From CAYFKJ01 sp964343605 (lineage in GTDB: Bacteria; Pseudomonadota; Alphaproteobacteria; UBA2966): a stretch of DNA of 64,000 nucleotides. The notes under the pieces were generated by a model. It had not been told where the DNA came from and searched no databases. It was given only the letters and a program-made list of their open reading frames with translations. The stretch lies in the NCBI GenBank assembly GCA_964343605.1, contig CAYFKJ010000006.1, positions 432,216 to 496,215 on the forward strand. The letters run 5' to 3'. The stretch's first letter is position 1. Each line of letters opens with the position of its first letter. Positions 11,502 through 20,209 of this stretch are shown here, in pieces. Made by a program: the position numbers and the translations under genes.

Positions 11502-12704
11502 ATGAGCGCCCGGCAACTCACCTTCCTGCTGTGTTTCGCTGAAATCCTCAGCATGTCGAGCTTCGCCAGTTGGCCGACCCTGATGCCGGAATTCCAGAAG
11601 ATGTGGGCTTTAAGCGATTCCGATCTGGGCTGGATCGCGGGTATCTATTTCGGCGGTTACGTTCTGGGGGCGCCCATCCTTTCCAGCCTCACCGACCGGG
11701 TGGATGCGCGCAAAGTGTACCTCTGGTCCTCGGCCCTGACCGCCGCTTCCGCACTGGCCTTCGCCTTCTGGGCGGAGGGCTACTGGTCCGCCCTGGTGCT
11801 GCGCGCAATCACCGGATTCGGCCTCGCGGGCACCTATATGCCGGGCCTCAAGGCCCTGTCAGACAGGGTTGAAGGGCCCGGCCAGTCGCGTGCCGTGGCG
11901 TTCTACACGGCGAGCTTCGGCGTCGGCGCCAGTCTCTCCTACTACCTCACCGGCGAGATATTCGACGTCGCCGGCTGGCAGTGGGCGGTGGGCGCGGGCG
12001 CGGTCGGATCGGTGCTTTCCGGCCTCGTGGTGGCGCTGGCGCTGAAACCGCAAAAGCCCATCCAGCCGGAGGAGGCGGAAGGACATTTCCTCGATTTCCG
12101 CCCGGTGCTGGCCAACCGCACGGCCATGGGCTTTACGCTGGCCTACTCGGTCCACAACTGGGAGCTTTTCGCCCTGCGCTCGTGGATCGTCGCCTATCTC
12201 CTTTTCAGTTACGACCGCCAGACGGAGCCGGCGACTTGGTGGGACGCCGCCACCATCGCCGCGTTGGTCAATCTGTCCGGCTGGGCCGCCAGCGTCTCGG
12301 GCAACGAAGTCGCTGCGCGATGGGGGCGGCGGCGCACCATCACCGTCGTCATGTGGGCTTCGATGCTGCTGGCCTGCCTGATCGGTTTCATCTCGGCCTG
12401 GCCGTTTTGGCTGGTGGTCGTTCTGGTCTTCCTTTACGGCGCCACGGTGACCGGTGAAAGCGCCTCGGTGACGGCTGGCGTCGTCGCCGCCGCCAAGGAA
12501 GGCCAGCGCGGCGCCACCATGGCCATGCACGCCACGATCGGCTTCATCGGCTCCTTCATCGGCCCCATCGCCTTCGGCTACGTTCTCGACCTGGCCGGCG
12601 GCTCGGAAGATCCCACCGCCTGGGGCATCGCCTTCGCCTTCACCGGCCTGATCGTCGGACTCGGACCTGTCGCCCTGTGGCTGCTTTCGCGGCGACCCCG
12701 TTAA
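11502..12704 (+). CDS. Major facilitator superfamily transporter
   Basis: This 400-residue protein has about 12 hydrophobic segments and the typical MFS layout. The early half contains the cytoplasmic loop LTDRVDARKVY between helices 2 and 3 and a second-half loop AARWGRRRTITVV. The first helix begins almost at the N-terminus, so no signal peptide is present. The substrate cannot be told from the sequence. It sits alone between the TCA operon and a convergent DUF1127 gene. Carboxylate or aromatic-acid export and uptake families look similar, but I would not choose between them. Confidence 0.85.
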   Translation: MSARQLTFLLCFAEILSMSSFASWPTLMPEFQKMWALSDSDLGWIAGIYFGGYVLGAPILSSLTDRVDARKVYLWSSALTAASALAFAFWAEGYWSALVLRAITGFGLAGTYMPGLKALSDRVEGPGQSRAVAFYTASFGVGASLSYYLTGEIFDVAGWQWAVGAGAVGSVLSGLVVALALKPQKPIQPEEAEGHFLDFRPVLANRTAMGFTLAYSVHNWELFALRSWIVAYLLFSYDRQTEPATWWDAATIAALVNLSGWAASVSGNEVAARWGRRRTITVVMWASMLLACLIGFISAWPFWLVVVLVFLYGATVTGESASVTAGVVAAAKEGQRGATMAMHATIGFIGSFIGPIAFGYVLDLAGGSEDPTAWGIAFAFTGLIVGLGPVALWLLSRRPR

Positions 12705-12740
12705 CAATAATTAAGTGCCTGACACCAAATTGGCCGGATT

Positions 12741-13124
12741 TCAGGCGGCGAGGTCGGGGCGGTTGTCGTTGCCGGACGCGTTCGGTGACTTCCAAGCTTG
12801 GGCGCCGTTCCGCCATTCCACATCATTCAACGCGGGATCTCCGTTTGAGCGTTGGTCCGCCCGAGCCAGCATGGCATCCACCACTGTCGGAATGTCGTCC
12901 CTCAGGAGACCGATGTCCTTGAGCATGTGATCGCTCAACTTGCGGAGCTCGGCGATGGCGGCCGAGCGGCGGCGCTGGCGGCGGTAGGCCGCGACGGCCG
13001 ATGCCGCCAAGCGGTAGAGGGGGGCGGAGCCCGATGACTTCGGGGTCGACGCTGGAATGGTTGCGTTCACGGGAATCTCAATTCGGGTGGCATGGCCGAA
13101 GCTGCGTGCCAGTATGTCAAACAT
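12741..13124 (-). CDS. DUF1127 domain-containing protein
   Basis: This 127-residue protein contains a central arginine-rich DUF1127 segment (AELRKLSDHMLKDIGLLRDD) of the type found in small alphaproteobacterial proteins linked to phosphate, RNA-binding and stress regulation. Three ATG codons lie in tandem (13130, 13127, 13124). The GGAG ribosome site gives normal spacing only to the third, so the start is placed at 13124. The gene is divergent from a LysR regulator, which may control it. The region after the domain is low-complexity and unlike other families I know. Confidence 0.75.
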   Translation of the reverse strand: MFDILARSFGHATRIEIPVNATIPASTPKSSGSAPLYRLAASAVAAYRRQRRRSAAIAELRKLSDHMLKDIGLLRDDIPTVVDAMLARADQRSNGDPALNDVEWRNGAQAWKSPNASGNDNRPDLAA

Positions 13125-13251
13125 CATCATTCTCCAATAACACATTAGGAATATTTGGGTTCAAAAATAGATATGTCCCTAAAATCTCTTGTCTACAAAC
13201 GACAAGTTCTCATATTATCTGTTAGAAATTCTAAATTATGGATTAAATCTC

Positions 13252-14187
13252 ATGGCACCCCCGCTGCCGCCGCTCAACGCCCTCCGCGCCTTCGATGCCG
13301 CCGGCCGCCACCTCAGCTTCACCAAGGCCGCCGACGAATTGAACGTCACGCCGGCGGCGATCAGCCATCAGATAAAGGCGCTGGAGGAATATGTCGGCGC
13401 ACCTCTATTCAAGCGATTGACGCGGGCATTGAACCTGACTTCCGAGGGCCAGGCGGCGTTGCCGCTGGTTCGCGAGGGGTTCGAAAAACTGACGGAGGGC
13501 GTCGCGCAAATGAGCGTGGCAGGGGATCAAAGCCTCACCATCAGCGTTTCCACGTCCTTTGGCGGCAAATGGCTGGTGCCCCGGCTGGAACGCTTCCGGC
13601 GGGCCCATCCCGAATTGGAAATCCGTATCGACGCGGACGAAAGGCTGGTGGATTTCGCCCGCGACCAGGTGGATGTCGCGGTACGATTCGGCAATGGCGA
13701 ATATCTGGGTCTGCGCGCCGACCGACTGCATACCGAGGAAGCCTTTCCGGTCTGCAGTCCGGCCCTTCTTGAGGGTCCGGATGCGATACGAGAGCCCGCG
13801 GATCTGGCCCGTCACACCCTGCTGCATGTCGATTGGCGGACACAGGATGACACCCAACCGGACTGGCGCATGTGGCTGCTCGCCGCCGGCGCTCCCGAGG
13901 TGGACGGCGACAGCGGTCTCAAGATGTCGCACGACGTCATGGCGCTGCAGGTTGCCATCGAGGGCCAGGGCGTGGCGTTGGCCAACTCCGCCTTGGCGGC
14001 AGACGATCTGGCGTCGGGCCGGCTGGTCAAGCCCTTCGACCCGACCCTCGATCTGAAGCTGGGTTTCGCTTACTACGTGGTCAGTCCCGAGGCGACGGCA
14101 GATCGGCCGCAAGTGGCGGCATTCCGCAACTGGGTGCTGGCCGAGGCGCGGCGCGACGAAGCCGGGTCACAGGATCAGCGTTTGTAG
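13252..14187 (+). CDS. LysR-family transcriptional regulator, GcvA type
   Basis: This 311-residue regulator begins MAPPLPPLNALRAFDAAGR, the usual start of GcvA-like LysR proteins, so the ATG at 13252 is preferred to one 63 bp upstream. The winged helix-turn-helix covers roughly residues 8-65 (LSFTKAADELNVTPAAISHQ). The remainder is the periplasmic-binding-like effector domain. The effector is unknown. It diverges from the DUF1127 gene across an AT-rich 127 bp gap, the classic arrangement for LysR control of the neighbour. Its 3' end overlaps the convergent binding-protein gene by 13 bp. Confidence 0.9.
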   Translation: MAPPLPPLNALRAFDAAGRHLSFTKAADELNVTPAAISHQIKALEEYVGAPLFKRLTRALNLTSEGQAALPLVREGFEKLTEGVAQMSVAGDQSLTISVSTSFGGKWLVPRLERFRRAHPELEIRIDADERLVDFARDQVDVAVRFGNGEYLGLRADRLHTEEAFPVCSPALLEGPDAIREPADLARHTLLHVDWRTQDDTQPDWRMWLLAAGAPEVDGDSGLKMSHDVMALQVAIEGQGVALANSALAADDLASGRLVKPFDPTLDLKLGFAYYVVSPEATADRPQVAAFRNWVLAEARRDEAGSQDQRL

Positions 14188-14954
14188 CGAGTCACGATGC
14201 GTTCGATGGCACCGGCCCGGCGAAGTTTGGTGAAGCCGCTGCGGATAACGGACTTATCTTCGGCGGTGAGGTCCGCGTTCCGACTGCAGAACAGCCACAA
14301 TTCGCTGCTCTTGAGGATCAACGGTTCGCCTAACTCATGGTTGGGAATTCCGGCTACCCTAATGTTGTGAAGCAGACTCCAGTCGATGCCCAATATCGCG
14401 TCAACCCGGTCGCGCGCCAGCATCAGGGCGGATTGACCGTAGTCCCTTGTGATGACCCTGTTGAGACTCTCGTCCGTATCGATTTTGTGTCCGAACACCG
14501 TACCGCGCGTTACGGCCAGCCGAAGATCGCGGAGATCGTCATATCCGTCGAGCTTGGTGGCCTTTTTGGCGATCACCGCGGTCTTGAAGTCGACTCCGAG
14601 GTAGACCACCGGTTCGGCGATGTCTTCCGTGGCCGCCGAGCGGATGTAGATCGTGCAGTCGACGTCCCCCTGGCGCATGTGTTTCACGAGACGCGCGGCC
14701 GGGTAGGCGGCGAGTTGGAGCGCCTGTTCGGATTGGTCGGCATACGCCTGCAGGATATCCACCATCAGCCCCCGCAGTTCGCCGTTTTCTCCCTGTGTCG
14801 CATAGGGAGGGATTTCGAGGGCGCCGAAATTCAATTGCCGCGCGGAGGCGTGGGCGGAGCCGTCGAATACCATCGGTAGCAGGAGCAACAACATGGCGAC
14901 AAAACTATTCCACGCCGCTGCGGTTGCCGGGGGGGACACGCGATAGAACATCAT
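14175..14954 (-). CDS. Periplasmic amino-acid-type substrate-binding protein
   Basis: This protein has the fold signature of bacterial extracellular solute-binding proteins (PBPb, family 3): GALEIPPYA near the N-terminus, RGLMVDILQAYA, then DVDCTIYIRS and LAVTRGTVFG. The chosen start at 14954 places a hydrophobic signal peptide (VAMLLLLLPMVF, cleavage likely near AHASA) directly at the N-terminus, giving 259 residues. The open frame continues 36 codons further up without a good ribosome site. No ABC permease or ATPase genes are adjacent, so it may be an orphan receptor or a sensor-type binding protein rather than part of a transporter. Confidence 0.75.
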   Translation of the reverse strand: MMFYRVSPPATAAAWNSFVAMLLLLLPMVFDGSAHASARQLNFGALEIPPYATQGENGELRGLMVDILQAYADQSEQALQLAAYPAARLVKHMRQGDVDCTIYIRSAATEDIAEPVVYLGVDFKTAVIAKKATKLDGYDDLRDLRLAVTRGTVFGHKIDTDESLNRVITRDYGQSALMLARDRVDAILGIDWSLLHNIRVAGIPNHELGEPLILKSSELWLFCSRNADLTAEDKSVIRSGFTKLRRAGAIERIVTRYKR

Positions 14955-15182
14955 TAAAACATATACGTCGATGGGCGGTTCTCGCCAATACACGCCGATT
15001 ATTCGTTTGAGATTGAGTTGATCCCGAAAAATTGAACGAGGGGTGTTGCGGGTGATTTGCATGCAGCGTTGTCCGCTGCAGCGTCGTAAATCCCTTGGGT
15101 ATCTTTATTCTTTATAGTTAACGGGCTCTGGATAACTGCTCAAACAACAAGCGAGGAATAGTGTCGAACCAGTTGATTTTAC

Positions 15183-15210
15183 TTGAAATAATATTTTGAT
15201 ACACTATATG
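15183..15210 (+). promoter_or_regulatory. Possible sigma-70 promoter of the small basic protein
   Basis: TTGAAA and TATATG are spaced by 16 bases in a strikingly AT-rich stretch (about 15110-15245) ahead of the 69-residue gene. The assignment rests only on match and spacing. Confidence 0.35.
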
Positions 15211-15254
15211 TAAAGATGACTTGGGAATATTGGTATTAACCATAGGAGACTCCC

Positions 15255-15464
15255 ATGCCTGTCAGTTCAGGTCCTTCGGGCGCGCGAGCGGCCTTGCAAT
15301 CTGACTATCAGCGCAGCGTCGACGTTGCTCACCGCAGGCGCCAAGCAACTGCGGAAGCGGATCGTACGGCCCGTGAGCAGGTGCGCGAAAGCGAGGTGGC
15401 CAATCGCCGCCGCCGCGAACAGATCGCCGCGGAACGGCGCGGCGGCGTTGACGTCAACGCCTGA
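15255..15464 (+). CDS. Small Arg/Glu/Ala-rich hypothetical protein
   Basis: I do not recognise this 69-residue protein. It is hydrophilic and looks like one long charged helix (AHRRRQATAEADRTAREQV followed by RRRREQIAAERR), with no membrane segment or cysteine. A GGAG ribosome site lies at good spacing before the ATG, and an AT-rich promoter-like region precedes it, so expression is credible. It stands alone between the binding-protein gene and xerC. A DNA- or RNA-associated role is possible from charge alone, but this is speculation. Confidence 0.6.
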   Translation: MPVSSGPSGARAALQSDYQRSVDVAHRRRQATAEADRTAREQVRESEVANRRRREQIAAERRGGVDVNA

Positions 15465-15492
15465 TCCGTCAAGTATCCAGAAATACCCCCGT

Positions 15493-16461
15493 CTACCCCC
15501 GCGCTCTCGGATGGGCGTCGCGGTAGACGTTCATCAAGCGCTCCGCATCGACCTCGGTGTAACGCTGGGTGGTCGACAGGGACGCATGTCCCAGTAACTC
15601 CTGGATCGTCCTGAGATCACCGCCCGCCGACAGCAGGTGGGTGGCAAAACTATGGCGCAGCGCATGGGGTGTCGCCGTCTCCGGCAATCCCAGGGCCGCA
15701 CGGAGGCGTCGAACTTGCTTCTGCACCACCGAAGCGTTGAGGCGGCCGCCACGGAGGCCGAGGAACAACGGAGCTTCCGACTCCGCCGGATAGGGACAGA
15801 GCTCGCGATATTCGGCGATGGCGTCCCGAACCACCGGCAACACAGGCACCATGCGCTGCTTGCCGCCCTTGCCGGTGATGATGAGGTGATCGCCCTTCGG
15901 GCTGTCGCCCACATTGAGCTCCAGAGCTTCGGAAATCCGCAGGCCGCAGCCATAAAGCAGGGTCAGCAGGGCGACGTCGCGGGCGGCGATCCAGGGTTCC
16001 TCCTGCTGGGCGCCGGCGGTGTCGATGGCGGCCCGCGCCTCGTCGATGCTCAGGGGCTTGGGAAGCGCTGCGGGGCGTTTGGGCGACCGGATCGATGCGA
16101 TGGCGGGATTGTGAAAACTCACACGCGTGCGCTCCAGGTAGCGGAAGAGGTTTTTGACCGACGAGAGCACGCGGCTCAATGACGCGTTGTTCAGGCCTTC
16201 CGCCCGGCGCTGCGCCAGAAAGGCCCTGAAGTCGGCGGCCTTCAGCGCCGCCAAGCCGTCGATGGCGACGGCGCCGCCGGTATGCCCAGAAACAAATTCG
16301 ATGAAAACCGTCACATCGCGAAAATAAGCTTCGATCGTTTGATCGGCGGCGCGGCGCTGGTTGGCCAGCCAGTCCAGCCAGTCCGCGACGGCGGCGCGGG
16401 CGGCGTCATCCGCCTTCAGGTTCTCAAGGTCTTTGTCGCCTATCTCGGCAGGTCGAGCCAT
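15493..16461 (-). CDS. xerC: Tyrosine recombinase XerC
   Basis: This 322-residue site-specific recombinase acts with XerD to resolve chromosome dimers at dif. The N-terminal SAM-like core-binding domain (about 20-110) precedes the catalytic domain with the R of CGLRISEAL, the HALRHSFATHLL box and the nucleophile tyrosine in STTQRYTEV. The open frame runs further upstream, but the ATG at 16461 (MARPAEIGDKDLENL) gives the normal N-terminus. It overlaps the upstream DUF484 gene by 22 bp, a conserved pairing in proteobacteria. It is a housekeeping recombinase and does not indicate a mobile element here. Confidence 0.92.
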   Translation of the reverse strand: MARPAEIGDKDLENLKADDAARAAVADWLDWLANQRRAADQTIEAYFRDVTVFIEFVSGHTGGAVAIDGLAALKAADFRAFLAQRRAEGLNNASLSRVLSSVKNLFRYLERTRVSFHNPAIASIRSPKRPAALPKPLSIDEARAAIDTAGAQQEEPWIAARDVALLTLLYGCGLRISEALELNVGDSPKGDHLIITGKGGKQRMVPVLPVVRDAIAEYRELCPYPAESEAPLFLGLRGGRLNASVVQKQVRRLRAALGLPETATPHALRHSFATHLLSAGGDLRTIQELLGHASLSTTQRYTEVDAERLMNVYRDAHPRARG

Positions 16462-17162
16462 GTGCGCATCGCGTGCGTCAGAACTCGTGCCAGGAAGTTC
16501 AGAAGTTCGGTCCCCTGGCCGGGATGGAATCGTTCCTCCTCGCGGCTGCCGAAGGCCAGAAGCGCCATCGGCCCATAGGGATTGATGGGCAGGCGCAGGA
16601 TGGCGGCGGAGCGCACCAGGCCGACGGCGGCGCCGAAGACGGCATGCTCCGCCTCCGCCTTGGAGCGCAGGACGATGTCGCGTCCCGGCCCCAGGGTTTC
16701 GTCGACCATGCCCGGAGCAACGACATGTACGCCGGTGACTTCGGGCAGGTTTAGCTTGGCGTCGCCATTTTCGACGCAAAGCGACGCCACTTCGACGTCG
16801 AGCATGTTGGCGAGATCCGTCGTCACGACCTCGATCATGTGATCGAATGTTGTCGCCTCCAGGATGGCCAAAACAGCGGCGTGGATGCGGGATTGGCTGA
16901 TCATGTTGCTGCGCGAGGCGGCGATCAGTTCGCCGTGGTTGTCCCGCAAATCGCCGATTTCGTTCTGCAGCCGCTCGATCATGAAAGATTGCATGTCGAC
17001 AACACCGTTGCCGGTGTCGCGTTCCGGCGGCAACATCACTTCGGCAAGGTCAGGGTTTTCCACCAGGAAGCCGGGGTTCTCCCTTAAATAGGCCCGAACC
17101 TCGATGCTGGTGGTGTCATGGGGCTCGGTCGAAGCCGACGCTTTATCCCGATCCTGGCCCAT
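16440..17162 (-). CDS. DUF484 family protein
   Basis: This 240-residue protein matches the DUF484 family, which is usually encoded directly before xerC. An early charged helix (VRAYLRENPGFLVENPDLA) is followed by a coiled segment and a GAF-like domain (residues about 80-220). Its molecular role is not established. The 3' end overlaps the xerC start, so the two are co-translated. I saw no catalytic motif. Confidence 0.85.
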   Translation of the reverse strand: MGQDRDKASASTEPHDTTSIEVRAYLRENPGFLVENPDLAEVMLPPERDTGNGVVDMQSFMIERLQNEIGDLRDNHGELIAASRSNMISQSRIHAAVLAILEATTFDHMIEVVTTDLANMLDVEVASLCVENGDAKLNLPEVTGVHVVAPGMVDETLGPGRDIVLRSKAEAEHAVFGAAVGLVRSAAILRLPINPYGPMALLAFGSREEERFHPGQGTELLNFLARVLTHAMRTWLDLPR

Positions 17163-17187
17163 GACCTCCGTATCCCTCTTTGTTTTC

Positions 17188-17853
17188 CTAGCCGCCCAGG
17201 ATGGACTGGCCGGTCTTCTCCCAATCGGCGAGGAAGGCGGCGAGTCCCTTGTCCGTCAACGGATGGCTGGCGAGCTGGCGAATTACCGCCGGCGGAATGG
17301 TGCAGACGTCGGCGCCGAGCTTGGCGGCGTCGACGACATGCCCCGGACTGCGGATGGAGGCTGCGAGGATCTGCGTCCCGCCGATCTCCGGATAGTTGTC
17401 GTAGATGATGCGGATATCTTCAATCAACTGCATGCCGGCATGGCCGATATCGTCCAGGCGTCCGATGAAGGGTGAGATGAAATCGGCGCCCGCCTTGGCC
17501 GCCAGCAGGGCCTGGGCCGGCGAAAAACACAAGGTCACGTTGACGCTGATGTCGTCGTTCGACAGCGTGCGGCAGGCCTTCAGGCCGTCCATCGTCAGCG
17601 GCAGTTTGACGGCCACGTTATCGGCCAGCGCCGCCAGCTTGCGGCCTTCGGCAATCATGTTGTCGGCGTCCGTGGCGGCAACCTCGGCACTGACCGGACC
17701 GTCGACGATGCCGCAGATTTCCTGAATAACCTCGATGAAATCGCGGCCCGATTTGTGCACCAGGGACGGATTGGTGGTGACGCCGTCCACCAGACCCGTG
17801 GCGGCGAGTTCACGGATGTCCGCAACCTCCGCCGTATCGACAAAGAACTTCAT
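17188..17853 (-). CDS. Small transaldolase / fructose-6-phosphate aldolase family
   Basis: This 221-residue protein has the compact form of the transaldolase family (MipB/TalC/FSA), with the Schiff-base lysine K83 in AVKLPLT and the early TTNPSL motif. It probably acts as a transaldolase in the non-oxidative pentose phosphate pathway, although some members are fructose-6-phosphate aldolases. The start at 17853 (MKFFVDTAEV) is the family's usual one. The longer open frame overlaps the divergent priA start and is unlikely to be used. It lies upstream of DUF484-xerC on the same strand. Confidence 0.9.
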   Translation of the reverse strand: MKFFVDTAEVADIRELAATGLVDGVTTNPSLVHKSGRDFIEVIQEICGIVDGPVSAEVAATDADNMIAEGRKLAALADNVAVKLPLTMDGLKACRTLSNDDISVNVTLCFSPAQALLAAKAGADFISPFIGRLDDIGHAGMQLIEDIRIIYDNYPEIGGTQILAASIRSPGHVVDAAKLGADVCTIPPAVIRQLASHPLTDKGLAAFLADWEKTGQSILGG

Positions 17854-17932
17854 AGGCTTTCGTTTACCACTTCCTTCGATTGTTTGGCCGCGCGGCTTGT
17901 CCGCCGGTCCATACCTCGGCACAGTGTAGCTC

Positions 17933-20158
17933 ATGGCACAAGCAGGTACCAGTGACGGCCAAGCAACCCTGGATGGTCCCGTTTTCGGACCCGGGGAGCG
18001 CCTGGCTGTACTGTTGCCCCTGCCGCTCGCCGGCGCCTATGACTACCGCGTGCCTTTGGAATGGCCAGACGCTCCGCTTCAAGTCGGTGCCTTCGTCAGC
18101 GTTCCGTTGGGCCGCCGCGACGTCATCGGCGTAGTTTGGGGGAAGGCGGACGGCGATGTCGGCGAGGCGCGCCTCAAGGAGGTGATCGAGGTGCTCGACG
18201 CACCGCCCATGACGGGCGAACTTCGCCGCCTGGTCGACTGGATCGCCGCCTACACGCTGGCGGCCCCCGGCGCGGTACTGAAGATGGCCATGAGCGTGCC
18301 TGATGCGTTACGTGCGCCCAGGCCGGTCATGGGATACGAATTAGCCGGCCCGCCGCCCGAACGCATGACCAAGGCGCGGGAGCGGGTGATCGAGGTGTTG
18401 CGCGACGGCCCGCCGCGGACCAAGACGGACCTGGCCGAGGCGGCGGCGGTGAGCACGGGCGTTGTCAGCGGCCTGGCCGACGCCGGTACCTTGGCGCCCG
18501 TCGTTCTGGCGACCGGAGGCCCGACCCGGCCCGATCCCGACCATCCCGGGCCGGCCTTGTCCGACGCCCAGTCGAATGCCGCAGCAACCCTGACGGCGGC
18601 GGTGCGGGCTTACGATTTTTCCGCGACGTTGCTTGACGGGGTAACGGGGGCGGGCAAGACGGAGGTTTACTTCGAAGCCATCGCCGAGGCGCTCAGGCAG
18701 GAAAAGCAAGCGCTGGTGCTGGTGCCGGAAATCGCCTTGACGGCCCAATGGCTGGAACGCTTCGAGAACCGCTTTGGCGCAAAACCGGCCGAATGGCATT
18801 CCGACCTTCGCCAGTCGCAGCGGCGGCGCACCTGGCGGGCGGTGAGCCTGGGCGAAATCCCCGTCGTCATCGGTGCACGCTCGGCGTTATTCCTGCCGTT
18901 TCCCGACCTCGGTCTGATCGTGCTCGACGAGGAACACGAAACCTCCTTCAAGCAGGAGGAAGGTGTCGTCTACCATGCCCGCGACATGGCCGTGGTGCGG
19001 GCCCACACGGGGGGTATACCCATCGTATTGGCGTCGGCGACGCCGTCGCTGGAAACCATCGTCAACGCCGACGCCGGACGCTACGACGTGCTGCACCTGC
19101 CCGAACGCCACGGCGGCGCCGACCTGCCGACGATCGAAGCCGTCGACATGCGCAGTGACGCACCGCCCGCCGGACGCTGGTTGTCTGCGGCACTGATCGA
19201 AAGATTGCGGCAGACCCTGGCGGCGAGTGAGCAGTCCATGTTGTTCCTCAATCGGCGAGGCTACGCCCCGCTCACGCTCTGCCGGGGCTGCGGTCATCGG
19301 CTGGAATGTCCCCACTGCTCTGCCTGGCTGGTCGAACACCGCCGCGCCGGCCGCCTGATGTGCCACCATTGCGGCTACGCCACGATGCTGCCGCATACCT
19401 GTCCCGCCTGTGAGGCCGAGGACCGCTTCGCCGCCTGCGGACCGGGCGTCGAACGGCTGGTAGAAGAGGTGGCGGAAGTCCTGCCCGAGGCGCGCTGCGC
19501 CGTCATGACTTCCGACACCGTCACCAGCCCCCGCGCTGCCGCCGAGCTGGTGGCCCGCATGGCGGCGCGCGAGATCGACGTGCTCGTCGGCACCCAGATC
19601 GTCGCCAAGGGCCACCATTTTCCCTACCTCACTTTCGTCGGCGTGGTCGATGCCGACTTGGGTCTGGGCGGCGGGGACCTGCGGGCGGCGGAACGGACTT
19701 ACCAGGTGCTTTCCCAAGTCGCCGGCCGGGCAGGCCGGGCCGAACATCCCGGCCACGTGGCGCTGCAAACCTACTTTCCCGATCATCCCGTTATGAAGGC
19801 CTTGGTGGCGGGCGACCGCGAGGGGTTCGTCGCCCAGGAGAAGGCCGCCCGGCAGAGCCACGGCATGCCGCCCTTCGCCCGCCTGGCCGGTATCGTGGTC
19901 TCCGGCGAGGACGAGGCCCGCGCCGCCGGCGTGGCCCAAGCGTTGGGGCGCGCCGCCCCGAGAAGCGAAGATATCGCCGTGCTGGGTCCGGCGCCCGCGC
20001 CGCTGTCGGTTCTGCGGGGACGCTACCGCCACCGCCTGTTGCTCAGGGCCAGGCGCGGCGTCGACGTCCAGGGGACTTTACGCGAGTGGCTGGGGCGCGT
20101 GCCCGTGCCCAACAATGTGCGGGTTCAGGTTGACGTCGACCCCGTGAGCTTCCTTTAA
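17933..20158 (+). CDS. priA: Primosomal protein N' (replication restart helicase PriA)
   Basis: This 741-residue superfamily 2 helicase reloads the replisome at stalled forks. The N-terminal 3'BD domain begins near residue 20. The helicase core shows Walker A GVTGAGKTE, the LDEEHE box, and the helicase domain with a zinc-binding insertion whose cysteines appear as CRGCGHRLECPHC and CHHCGY...CPAC. The length is standard. It is divergent from the transaldolase gene with about 80 bp between the starts. Confidence 0.96.
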   Translation: MAQAGTSDGQATLDGPVFGPGERLAVLLPLPLAGAYDYRVPLEWPDAPLQVGAFVSVPLGRRDVIGVVWGKADGDVGEARLKEVIEVLDAPPMTGELRRLVDWIAAYTLAAPGAVLKMAMSVPDALRAPRPVMGYELAGPPPERMTKARERVIEVLRDGPPRTKTDLAEAAAVSTGVVSGLADAGTLAPVVLATGGPTRPDPDHPGPALSDAQSNAAATLTAAVRAYDFSATLLDGVTGAGKTEVYFEAIAEALRQEKQALVLVPEIALTAQWLERFENRFGAKPAEWHSDLRQSQRRRTWRAVSLGEIPVVIGARSALFLPFPDLGLIVLDEEHETSFKQEEGVVYHARDMAVVRAHTGGIPIVLASATPSLETIVNADAGRYDVLHLPERHGGADLPTIEAVDMRSDAPPAGRWLSAALIERLRQTLAASEQSMLFLNRRGYAPLTLCRGCGHRLECPHCSAWLVEHRRAGRLMCHHCGYATMLPHTCPACEAEDRFAACGPGVERLVEEVAEVLPEARCAVMTSDTVTSPRAAAELVARMAAREIDVLVGTQIVAKGHHFPYLTFVGVVDADLGLGGGDLRAAERTYQVLSQVAGRAGRAEHPGHVALQTYFPDHPVMKALVAGDREGFVAQEKAARQSHGMPPFARLAGIVVSGEDEARAAGVAQALGRAAPRSEDIAVLGPAPAPLSVLRGRYRHRLLLRARRGVDVQGTLREWLGRVPVPNNVRVQVDVDPVSFL

Positions 20159-20209
20159 TCTCCTTTCCCTTCCGGCGTATCCCCATTGTTTTCTGACGAG
20201 GTTTGCTAA

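Noticed and set aside
9989..11554. 521-codon minus-strand frame opposite lpd
   Set aside because: Composition typical of antisense GC-rich frames; lpd on the plus strand is certain.
15493..16461. XerC as evidence of a mobile element in the core region
   Set aside because: It is paired with DUF484 as in chromosomes generally, has no neighbouring phage genes and is the housekeeping recombinase.
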